This document shows, piece after piece, positions 9,901-16,020 of a stretch of 52,615 nucleotides of DNA. Both the position numbers and the translations under genes were made by a program. The stretch is from an uncultured Bacteroidales bacterium (lineage in GTDB: Bacteria; Bacteroidota; Bacteroidia; Bacteroidales; P3), in NCBI GenBank assembly GCA_900319865.1, contig ONQD01000030.1, positions 9,953 to 62,567 on the forward strand. The letters are read 5' to 3'. The notes below the pieces were generated by a model. That model was given only the letters and a program-made list of their open reading frames with translations, was not told the origin of the DNA and made no database searches. Numbering within the stretch: position 1 is the stretch's first letter; every line of letters begins with the position of its first letter.

Positions 9901-10252
9901 TGATAAAAGTGAGAAAACGAATACTCCTAGGTATTCCGAGATGCTTTTGGATAAGCAAAAAGCTGCTATAACTTCGTCAATTATAGAATTCTATAGTGTG
10001 TTTGATAAATATATTTCAAAAGTGAGCCTTCAGAATGAATTTGGTATTGAAGATGTGGCGTACGTCTTATTTAAGAATATGCGGAATGACCACTTAATAG
10101 AATATTTAGAAACGGGGCTTCAGGCAGCCAATAGAGTGGACGACAACTATGTAGAGGACACCATGTTCTTCTATCCATTAAGCGCTGTATTGAATACTTT
10201 AGCAAACGTTTTGTCTGATTCTTACACAACTAATAATGATTCTGCCCAATGA
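6950..10252 (+). CDS. Large protein with C-terminal Hsp70/actin-like ATPase domain
   Basis: A protein of 1100 residues. The second half has the actin/Hsp70 ATPase motifs in order: phosphate-1 FAIDFGTTNTH (D547), phosphate-2 LSIDIGGGSSDIAYF (D761 to D768) and the adenosine motif NIFLSGSAAKS (G907). The first 540 residues have no recognisable domain, and no Hsp70 substrate-binding domain follows; about 130 unrelated residues end the protein. No signal peptide is seen, so it is cytoplasmic. It is far larger than DnaK and may be closer to the SrfB-type Hsp70-like proteins, which is unverified. It overlaps the next gene by 4 nt and is likely the ATP-driven partner of the tubulin-like protein. Confidence 0.85.
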   Translation: MAKVYTLYSNGTQNSGWFVTNSFTPNNIQSIVTDGKDAATSIPSPFAQIALVKTAFEYLSQPKRPIHYNTQSQADRAHHKLVSDALDVAQLFFEYDRFKNLFKIVSWSSSLNLQEMLNSGNPEHKNFAETLDVYWKSDAAAYNFTQSGALYLLLTNANEVVGATSPATLFMAAPDARNAISGLGNLVCGTDVLFDENYVSLDQRDPNFITYFYTLAAQPQFAALFPEVRAYLNKVTPLLSQTMQNTIANIPSSDLAKYEPCCVLGNPQNPCNILGIKLGIKKPNQNQIQNISDFVLQSDYKVNGFHPLVIPQKSFNLPWVYTTQGSTWDSSWRIDPTHDRSILPNDGTAYPWVTAEDFFEDNIVKLPYTIDSNSYSTCGLSDFLLPLKPLFFKCFDADKISSFVSTAELAAGGVEVSLVVPTKKGKITFKKVYTNKNVVELDFHLGIVPFLKTDVCSLDYTIAIQDTRLNRVDDIHVEGYNGHERLKFADSVNRKAGSNNNIKSDYYKTDRQCIEAIRVGVEGTMGFVVPKYPNCSIGNNTISFAIDFGTTNTHIEYCTQGSDAKPYEMSQSNAIWRTLMDPQYPESIYRQLDQWEFERELFPYEIGITSEHHFPMRTALAYNKTVDFRSRIYAFTHANYYMSFEKRTNPDQLDLATQLKWNNGDEKNRLLAETYIDILLYMVLYKALLEGCHPDRTKVIWFYPVSMTEYEYNMFNEHWQQAYMNVFNQTTFEGKLVSVPESVAPYYYNRVGNPGKSLSIDIGGGSSDIAYFVNGATVPDFISSVRFAGNNIYGDAFAGSRFSTNTEINGFVKRFASTAANYLNTDEEKSQILQNILYNTKSSSDFSSFLFSLSGDNNLAVNYSDWLRGDQRMKFPILLFFASIFYYSAKMVYGNNKEIPSNIFLSGSAAKSVSILGKSAVEKMARNIFSLVCGDSNDKMKLVLVACPKEITCKGALKADLDQGIDGCKTQFWIGYDERNNGIFDKSEKTNTPRYSEMLLDKQKAAITSSIIEFYSVFDKYISKVSLQNEFGIEDVAYVLFKNMRNDHLIEYLETGLQAANRVDDNYVEDTMFFYPLSAVLNTLANVLSDSYTTNNDSAQ

Positions 10253-10866
10253 ACAAAAATAGGTTATTTCAAAAGAATGACAATTCATCATTGCCAAATA
10301 ATTCATCTTCTGCTTTTGATAATGAATATATTAAAAGCTTAGCTGTACGGGTCCAGAAATTAGAAGAAGGATTAGAAAGAGAACAAAGAGAAAATAGATT
10401 ATTGAAAGATGAATTGACACGATTGTCAAAAATTGTTGAAGATCGGAGACAACAAACGGTATTAAATGTCATTCAAACTGATTGTGTAGAGGACTTGTCA
10501 AATAATGATGAAAAGCAAGAAGTAGATGTTTCTTCTGTTGATACTAATGTGAAGGAAATAGAAGAATGGTTATATTTTAGTACTCCAGTTAAAGGGGCTT
10601 TTCATATTTCAAAAAAGATGCGACAAGGAGAATCAATGGTCTGTTATAGAATAAATCCAAACTCCAGGACTATAGAATTTATCCATTCAAGTATGGATAG
10701 TCGTCTTATTTCGTACAAAAATGAATACTTATTACCAGTTTGTGATATAATAAATAGTCCTGCCTCTCCATCTTCTATTAAGATGGAATCCCCAGGAGAA
10801 GTCAAAAAACAAGGTGATGAATTTGTTATTGATCAGAACAATAAAATTAAAATCAAACTCATATGA
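10249..10866 (+). CDS. Coiled-coil protein of unknown function (possible adaptor)
   Basis: A 205-residue protein. Residues about 25-70 are heptad-rich and highly charged (KLEEGLEREQRENRLLKDE), a predicted coiled coil. After an acidic linker, residues about 105-205 look like a small beta-rich globular domain containing WLYFSTPVKGAFH. No signal peptide or membrane segment is present, so it should be cytoplasmic. Four-nt overlaps on both sides couple it to the Hsp70-like gene upstream and the MotA-like gene downstream. I infer, from position only, that it bridges the ATPase and the channel. Confidence 0.75.
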   Translation: MNKNRLFQKNDNSSLPNNSSSAFDNEYIKSLAVRVQKLEEGLEREQRENRLLKDELTRLSKIVEDRRQQTVLNVIQTDCVEDLSNNDEKQEVDVSSVDTNVKEIEEWLYFSTPVKGAFHISKKMRQGESMVCYRINPNSRTIEFIHSSMDSRLISYKNEYLLPVCDIINSPASPSSIKMESPGEVKKQGDEFVIDQNNKIKIKLI

Positions 10867-12368
10867 TTTGGCATTATATTGAAATTGTTGTAATTGTTGC
10901 TATTATTATTTTTCAATTATATATATTAATTAGGCAACTTAAGAAGATTAAATACTTTAAAGAGCTTTTTAACCCCAAATTTGTCATCCTACCCAATCCC
11001 GTAAACTCCAAGCCGAACTTGAGCTTACGAGATAACGAATTCAAAAATATTACACAAGGCCATCCACTGGAAGAATCTGTTAAGAGTATCAACACTTATC
11101 TTGACCACAATTATGGGTCATCTGTTAATTTCAGCATTATCGAAGATATAATAGAACGAGAATGCGATGCTCGGGATGAAGAAATATCGCAGGGCAATAA
11201 TACCCCACTATATTTAGGGCTTGCCGCTACCATGATAGGTATCATTTGCGGATTATTATCTATGGATTCATTAAGTGTGATAAATATCTCTGATGAGGCC
11301 GCCTCATCCGCGTTCACAAATAGCATAGATAGATTAATTAGCGGTGTGCGACTAGCTATGACCTCCAGCTTATGTGGATTAGCTATAACCACATTTCTAT
11401 CGGTTTTTATTTACAAAGGTGCCAAGGTAAAAATCAGTGCAAAACAAAGCGAGATATTAAATCTCCTTCAAGCGAGACTTCTTCTTCCTGCCAGTAACAA
11501 TGAATTACAAGGAGTGAAACAATCAATCGATGACTTTTCACGCAATGTTGGGCAAGTTATAAATCGTTTTGAAAGTGTTTCAAATACCAATGCACAATCT
11601 GCTCAAAAAATCAATGATACATTATCAAAGCAGTTGATTGTTGCTGAAAGAATTGAAAATATGAGCCTACCGCGAATGACTCAGAAAACAATTGAGCTTT
11701 TTTCTCAGCTTAACGAAAATATGCAAGTTTACCAAGGGTTCACAAAATATCTTGAGTTGATGAATAATATTTCAGGGAAATTAGCCTCCTTTGCTCAAAG
11801 AACTAGTGATATAGAAGCTCTAGCAGAACGATTTCGTGATACCTTAGATGAATCCCTGCGCCTTACTCGTTTTCTCGACGAGCATTTTAAAGGTATTGAA
11901 AACGTTTCTACAGCTGCTCTGGGAGTTGTAGATGTAGCAGATGCTCATTTTAGAGAAGCAGTAAATAAACTATCTGATGAAATGTCAAATCGTATTAATA
12001 CACTGAATTCTGAGTCTAATAATTTTGAGGAGCAGGTAAGCGAGGTTTTCCGGGCAGTTGGAAATCAACTCCAAACAATTACGGCTGAGCATGTGAATAA
12101 ACTCTCTGAAGCATATAGTTCAGCGGTTCCCAACTTCCGTAAGCTTGACAAACTTGATCACCTTGATAGCATCTCTACATCTTCTCAAATGTCCCAACTT
12201 ATTTCAGCTATTAACGTTCTTAGTTCCAAATTAGATAACATCGACAAAAATACAAGTGGTTTAACAGTACTGAAACCTCGACCAACATTTTGGGAACGTA
12301 TTTTCAATAAAAAGAAACATAATAAAGAAGGCAAAGTAACGAGCAGCAACAAGAAAGCAAAAATGTAA
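10863..12368 (+). CDS. MotA/TolQ/ExbB-like (ZorA-like) proton-channel subunit with long tail
   Basis: Inner-membrane protein of 501 residues. TM1 is at about 6-24; after a cytoplasmic segment, TM2 (PLYLGLAATMIGIICGLL, from P115) and TM3 (LAMTSSLCGLAITTFLSVF, from L164) form the helical pair typical of MotA/TolQ/ExbB channels. The remaining 310 residues are almost all predicted helix or coiled coil, a layout known from ZorA of the Zorya anti-phage systems, where the tail projects into the cytoplasm. The last 25 residues are very basic. It is followed 6 nt later by the MotB-like partner, the normal pairing. It probably uses an ion gradient to drive conformational change. Confidence 0.85.
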   Translation: MIWHYIEIVVIVAIIIFQLYILIRQLKKIKYFKELFNPKFVILPNPVNSKPNLSLRDNEFKNITQGHPLEESVKSINTYLDHNYGSSVNFSIIEDIIERECDARDEEISQGNNTPLYLGLAATMIGIICGLLSMDSLSVINISDEAASSAFTNSIDRLISGVRLAMTSSLCGLAITTFLSVFIYKGAKVKISAKQSEILNLLQARLLLPASNNELQGVKQSIDDFSRNVGQVINRFESVSNTNAQSAQKINDTLSKQLIVAERIENMSLPRMTQKTIELFSQLNENMQVYQGFTKYLELMNNISGKLASFAQRTSDIEALAERFRDTLDESLRLTRFLDEHFKGIENVSTAALGVVDVADAHFREAVNKLSDEMSNRINTLNSESNNFEEQVSEVFRAVGNQLQTITAEHVNKLSEAYSSAVPNFRKLDKLDHLDSISTSSQMSQLISAINVLSSKLDNIDKNTSGLTVLKPRPTFWERIFNKKKHNKEGKVTSSNKKAKM

Positions 12369-12374
12369 TTCATT

Positions 12375-12995
12375 ATGAAGAAGAAGGATTCTAATAAGGT
12401 ATTTTGGGTCAGCTATTCAGATTTGATGACGAGCCTCTTCTTTATAATGCTTGTGCTATTTGTTGTAACAGTAAGCCTTATGCATGTAAAAGGAAAAGCA
12501 ACAGCAGATGAATTGGCCAAGATTAAGAAGATTCAAAAATCAATTGAAAATATTGACTCAACATATTTTTCTTTTGATTCTGATTTTCAACGGCACACAT
12601 TGAAAAATATTTCTGTTAACTTTGAAACAGGTAGTTCAAAGATTACTGATATAGACTCTGAAACATTGCATAAATTAGAACAAGCAGGTCGTTCAATAGT
12701 TCGGTTTATGCAGAATGCAAAAGATAAAATTCCTGATGCTCAATACCTCCTGATTCTTGAAGGACAAAGCTCAAAAGACAATTATGTTCGCAATTACGAG
12801 TTGAGTTACGAGCGCTCGCTTGCACTTATCAAGTATTGGACTTCTTGCGGTATTGTTTTCGATAGTCTTCCCTGTGAGGTAATTATCTCAGGAAGTGGTC
12901 AGGCAAGTTCTTTTAGGGTACAACCTGACATTAAGGGGAATAAAGCGAATCAGCGTTTTGTTATTCATATAATTCCTAAGCCTGGTAACTTTTAA
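12375..12995 (+). CDS. MotB/OmpA-like (ZorB-like) stator partner
   Basis: A 206-residue protein with a short cytoplasmic N-terminus, one transmembrane helix and a periplasmic OmpA-like domain. The segment FWVSYSDLMTSLFF has the family-defining aspartate (D16) at the start of the helix; in MotB and ZorB the equivalent residue carries the ion. The OmpA-like fold spans about 75-206, with SVNFETGSSKI near its start and ANQRFVIHI near its end, the region that normally binds peptidoglycan. Together with the preceding MotA-like gene it should make an inner-membrane ion channel anchored to the cell wall. The stop overlaps the next start by one base. Confidence 0.87.
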   Translation: MKKKDSNKVFWVSYSDLMTSLFFIMLVLFVVTVSLMHVKGKATADELAKIKKIQKSIENIDSTYFSFDSDFQRHTLKNISVNFETGSSKITDIDSETLHKLEQAGRSIVRFMQNAKDKIPDAQYLLILEGQSSKDNYVRNYELSYERSLALIKYWTSCGIVFDSLPCEVIISGSGQASSFRVQPDIKGNKANQRFVIHIIPKPGNF

Positions 12996-13552
12996 TGAAG
13001 ATTGTTCTTTTTCGTATTGGTTCATTAGCGATAGTCGCTATCGTACAACTCATTTTAGTTGGGTGCAATAGCTGTTCTCCCTCAGGTCGTCATGCAATGC
13101 AACAAAAGGTTGGCAATTCTTATTCTCAATCAGAAGCAGTCCATCATCGAGGTAGAATTAATAAAGGCAAATCAATTGTTCATATGCGAAATAGCAATGG
13201 GGTGTATTTTATTCCGGTACGCCTTAATGGAGTGGATATGGAAGTGATTTTCGACACAGGGGCAGCAGATATTGTTATCTCTTCTGTTGAGGCACTTTTT
13301 TTGCTGAAGCAAGGAAAACTGTCAGAGGATGATATCGAAGGTCAAGCATATTATGGTATTGCTGATGGTAGCGTTGCTGTGGGTACTGTTATCAATCTTA
13401 AAAGTGTAGAAATAGGTAATCGGGTATTAAATAATGTACAGGCTACAGTTGTTGATAATGTAGAAGCACCTTTACTATTGGGACAATCAGCATTAGCCCA
13501 ATTTGGAAGGGTAAGCATCAATTATAATGATAATACAATTGAATTCGATTAA
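12995..13552 (+). CDS. Retropepsin-like aspartic protease lipoprotein
   Basis: A lipoprotein (lipobox LVGC, Cys 24) of 185 residues with one retropepsin-type domain. The catalytic motif is FDTGA (D87-T88-G89), followed by DIVISS; the flap-like segment with YYGIADGS and the closing LLLGQSALAQFG match clan AA peptidases of the TIGR02281 type. Such proteases act as dimers, so one Asp per chain is expected. It should face the periplasm, and no acidic export signal follows the Cys. Placed between the motor genes and the nuclease, it may process another operon product or an incoming protein; this is inference. Confidence 0.85.
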   Translation: MKIVLFRIGSLAIVAIVQLILVGCNSCSPSGRHAMQQKVGNSYSQSEAVHHRGRINKGKSIVHMRNSNGVYFIPVRLNGVDMEVIFDTGAADIVISSVEALFLLKQGKLSEDDIEGQAYYGIADGSVAVGTVINLKSVEIGNRVLNNVQATVVDNVEAPLLLGQSALAQFGRVSINYNDNTIEFD

Positions 13553-13563
13553 AGCTCTTTTTT

Positions 13564-14220
13564 ATGAAGACAATATTAATAATTGTAGCCATCTATTTGG
13601 TAATAGCAGCTATTAGTTTAATTGTAGAATTTATTTCTAATTATTTTGACAATCGGAACCACCTAAAGACGAGATTAATCTCATTATATGAACAACTTAA
13701 ATCGCATAACGAAAAGAATGTGGCTCAATTAGAAAAAGAATACTATTCACTTAAAGGTAATAAGAAAAGGTTCTCGATAAAGAATAAAAAAAAATTAGCT
13801 GAATGTTCTCAACTGATATCACAACTTATTGAACAATCAACAATAAAGTTTGCATCGGACCTCGTTACATTGCGTGGTTTGATAGAGAACCAAAAAGTAG
13901 ACCAAGCTTTCACTTTACTTCAACAACTAAAAATAATGCGGAAAACGGCTTCATATTATTGTCAACAATACGATAAGACATTGAATAAATTGGAGAAGGA
14001 TGTTTTATCCTTAAAAGAAATACAAACCAGTTTCAATAACGACATATCAAAAATACAACATTTCCTCAAATTGGGAAATATATTACAGGCCAGAATGGCT
14101 TTAAGTGATGCAAATAAATTGATAGACAACAACCCAGCTTATCGCAATTTCGATAAATTACTATTAAGTCAACTTCAGAAAGAAATAGTAATAAAAGAAC
14201 AATCAAGACTTCAGAAATAA
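13564..14220 (+). CDS. Single-pass membrane protein with long helical domain
   Basis: A 218-residue protein: one N-terminal transmembrane helix (about 3-25), then a highly charged, Lys/Gln/Leu-rich, nearly all-helical region with probable coiled coils (about 35-60, 65-90 and 130-210). I recognise no family. It starts 11 nt after the protease gene and ends 21 nt before the nuclease gene. Membrane-anchored helical proteins of this kind often act as structural spacers. Its orientation is not certain; few positive charges precede the helix. Confidence 0.75.
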   Translation: MKTILIIVAIYLVIAAISLIVEFISNYFDNRNHLKTRLISLYEQLKSHNEKNVAQLEKEYYSLKGNKKRFSIKNKKKLAECSQLISQLIEQSTIKFASDLVTLRGLIENQKVDQAFTLLQQLKIMRKTASYYCQQYDKTLNKLEKDVLSLKEIQTSFNNDISKIQHFLKLGNILQARMALSDANKLIDNNPAYRNFDKLLLSQLQKEIVIKEQSRLQK

Positions 14221-14241
14221 AACACATACTATTATGATATC

Positions 14242-15078
14242 ATGAGTAAAATAAAAATGAGTTTTTTTTTAAAACCGATTAATGGCTTCTCTTCGGTTGG
14301 TATTCTCATTTATTGTATTGCATTAATTTCATGTAGAACTCCTGACCGCTTTTCCAATCCTGTTAAAGATAATTCAAATAAGGTATTAACCGCACAATTA
14401 GAATTACCATCTTATGATAGTAGAGAGGATGTGATAGTTTACACTGGTTATACTTCATCATACAATCATACAACTTTAATACCAAACTGGGTCGCTTATG
14501 AATTAACTGCTGAAGAAATTGTAGAGCCAGCACTTGCTAATAAATACTTTATACCAGACCCTAATGTTAAAGAGCCTCAGGCCACATTTGAAGATTATAG
14601 AAATGATGAGTGTTGGGATAAAGGCCATATGGTGCCTAAAGCAGACCTAAAGTGGTCACAAAAAGCTTACGACGAGAGTTTCTTTTTTACAAATATATGT
14701 CCTCAGAACTGTACACTAAATAATGGTGCATGGAAGAGTTTAGAACGTAAGGTTCGAGATAAGGCCAAACAGTATGGGCGTATATATGTGGTATGTGGTC
14801 CTATCTTTGACAACTATAGGTATGGTACATTAGGGGAACAGCATGTTGCTATACCGGACGCTTTTTTCAAAGCCCTTTTGGTCCCAGTCGGCAATGGTTT
14901 TGAATCAATTGCTTTTATAATGCCCAATGATGGTATCCGTTTGTCATGGCAAGACTACGCATGCAGTATTGACGACCTGGAATCATTGATTGACAGAGAT
15001 TTATTCCCATCATTGGACAATGATATTGAGTTTCATATTGAGTCCATATACAATCTCAAGTTTTGGGGATTGTCTTAG
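14242..15078 (+). CDS. DNA/RNA non-specific endonuclease, lipoprotein
   Basis: Nuclease of the NUC1/Serratia endonuclease family (beta-beta-alpha metal fold), 278 residues. An N-terminal hydrophobic segment ends in lipobox ALISC (Cys 31), so it is exported and lipid-anchored. The catalytic core is intact: DKGHMVPKAD with general-base His 129, then CPQNCTLNNGAWKSLE giving the metal-binding Asn 160 and Glu 168. It would cut single- or double-stranded nucleic acid in the periplasm or at the surface. It is the last gene of the operon, 21 nt after its neighbour. ATG at 14242 was chosen because it gives a complete signal sequence. Confidence 0.9.
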   Translation: MSKIKMSFFLKPINGFSSVGILIYCIALISCRTPDRFSNPVKDNSNKVLTAQLELPSYDSREDVIVYTGYTSSYNHTTLIPNWVAYELTAEEIVEPALANKYFIPDPNVKEPQATFEDYRNDECWDKGHMVPKADLKWSQKAYDESFFFTNICPQNCTLNNGAWKSLERKVRDKAKQYGRIYVVCGPIFDNYRYGTLGEQHVAIPDAFFKALLVPVGNGFESIAFIMPNDGIRLSWQDYACSIDDLESLIDRDLFPSLDNDIEFHIESIYNLKFWGLS

Positions 15079-15448
15079 TTGTATCCTAACATAAACACAA
15101 TAAGAGTAATATGTTCATATAGCTAATACTTTTCAATCAAATAAACAAATTAAACCCAAAACAGACTTTTAATCTTCATTTAACTAATAACCAAACATAT
15201 ATATTCATTGTTGTACCAATGATGAATAATGATGTGTTTTTTGAGTGAGATTTTTGAGATAGATGAGGGTTGTAGTGTCGAAAGAACGCATGTGGAATGG
15301 CTGGAATTGAAATTATTTATGCATCGCAAAATGTTGTAATATAACTAATAACAATTTTGATGTCAAAAAAAATATTGCAAAAAGTTTGCCATATCGAAAA
15401 AAAGTTGTACTTTTGCACCCGATTTCGAAAGAGAAATCTCCTAATAAT
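15079..15448. other. AT-rich intergenic region before tRNA-Glu
   Basis: About 370 bp without a credible gene. It has a weak hairpin (TTCATTG/CAATGA around 15200-15225) and, from 15361, the tRNA promoter. A hairpin GATTTC-GAAAGA-GAAATC at 15421-15438 sits in the short tRNA leader. No integrase or attachment-site duplication was found. Confidence 0.6.
15385..15415 (+). promoter_or_regulatory. Promoter of tRNA-Glu
   Basis: TTTG at 15385-15388 and TACTTTTG at 15408-15415, with exactly 19 bp between them, match the Bacteroidetes -33/-7 consensus. Transcription would start around 15420, about 30 nt before the mature tRNA. Confidence 0.8.
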
Positions 15449-15522
15449 GCCGCATTCGTCTAGTGGTCCAGGACAACTGCCTCTCACGCAGTAGATCACC
15501 AGTTCGACTCTGGTATGCGGTA
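15449..15522 (+). tRNA. tRNA-Glu (anticodon CTC)
   Basis: The cloverleaf folds: acceptor GCCGCAT/ATGCGGT (one G-T pair at the end), D-arm with the CTAGTGGTCCAGGA pattern, anticodon stem ACTGC/GCAGT (15476-15480 and 15488-15492) with loop CTCTCAC and anticodon CTC at 15483-15485, and T-arm ACCAG-TTCGACT-CTGGT. The 3' CCA is not fully encoded (ACC then G). It has its own promoter and a terminator right after it. The neighbouring AT-rich operon ends 370 nt upstream, so this tRNA is a possible integration landmark. Confidence 0.95.
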
Positions 15523-15526
15523 CCGA

Positions 15527-15560
15527 AGCAGCCTCAAAAAGGCTGCTTTTGTTGTTTTTA
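15527..15560 (+). terminator. Rho-independent terminator after tRNA-Glu
   Basis: Stem AGCAGCC/GGCTGCT (15527-15533 and 15541-15547), 7-nt loop, followed by the T-rich tail TTTTGTTGTTTTT. Confidence 0.85.
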
Positions 15561-15934
15561 TATTGGGAACTTATATCTATTGCGTCCTGATTTTCCCTTG
15601 AAGGAAGAGTGTACATTGGGCTGGATTCTGTCGGCAATGTTTACAGCTATTTTCTGCCTCTACCCCTTAAAAGCAATTACTTGATGCAATCAAAAGAAAT
15701 TTCATTTCGTCCTATGAAATGCCTTGTAGGCAAACATCGGAATCATAGGTTATAAACATCTGAAGTTTGGTTCACATAGAGCCGAAACTGACTGACATGC
15801 ACGTATCTGAAAATCCATTACGGACAGTATTTCTCCACAGCACCATATTGCTTACAATATGCTGATTGATAAGTAATAGACAGAGAAAGTCAAATTGTAT
15901 TTTTGTTAAAATCCGTTTTGTATGTCATATTATT
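15561..15934. other. Intergenic region between tRNA-Glu and ppdK
   Basis: About 370 bp. The only frames are short and overlap the tRNA in antisense or through-reading; none has a credible start or composition. Nothing recognisable apart from the ppdK promoter that follows. Confidence 0.6.
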
Positions 15935-15965
15935 TTTGCACAATAGAAATAAATTCGTATCTTTG
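15935..15965 (+). promoter_or_regulatory. Promoter of ppdK
   Basis: TTTG at 15935-15938 and TATCTTTG at 15958-15965, 19 bp apart, match the Bacteroidetes consensus. The leader to the start at 16021 is about 50 nt. Confidence 0.8.
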
Positions 15966-16020
15966 CATTTTCAATTAAAACGAACTAATTAATGTATTTA
16001 CTAATAAATAACACGAAAAG

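Noticed and set aside
3379-15078. Straight assignment to Zorya, T6SS, T9SS gliding (GldKLMN) or Tol-Pal
   Set aside because: Only the motor pair resembles Zorya; no ZorC/D/E, no T6SS sheath or Vgr/Hcp, no GldK/N or SprA, and no TolA/TolB/Pal genes are present, while the tubulin-like, Hsp70-like and vWA genes fit none of these.
15449-15522. tRNA-Glu 3' end as an attachment site with a partner repeat at the left edge of the island
   Set aside because: No copy of the tRNA 3' segment was found near 2.6-3.4 kb and there is no integrase gene, so integration at this tRNA is not demonstrated.
15463-15684. 73-residue frame overlapping the tRNA
   Set aside because: It starts inside tRNA-Glu and reads through its terminator; no homology or ribosome-binding context.
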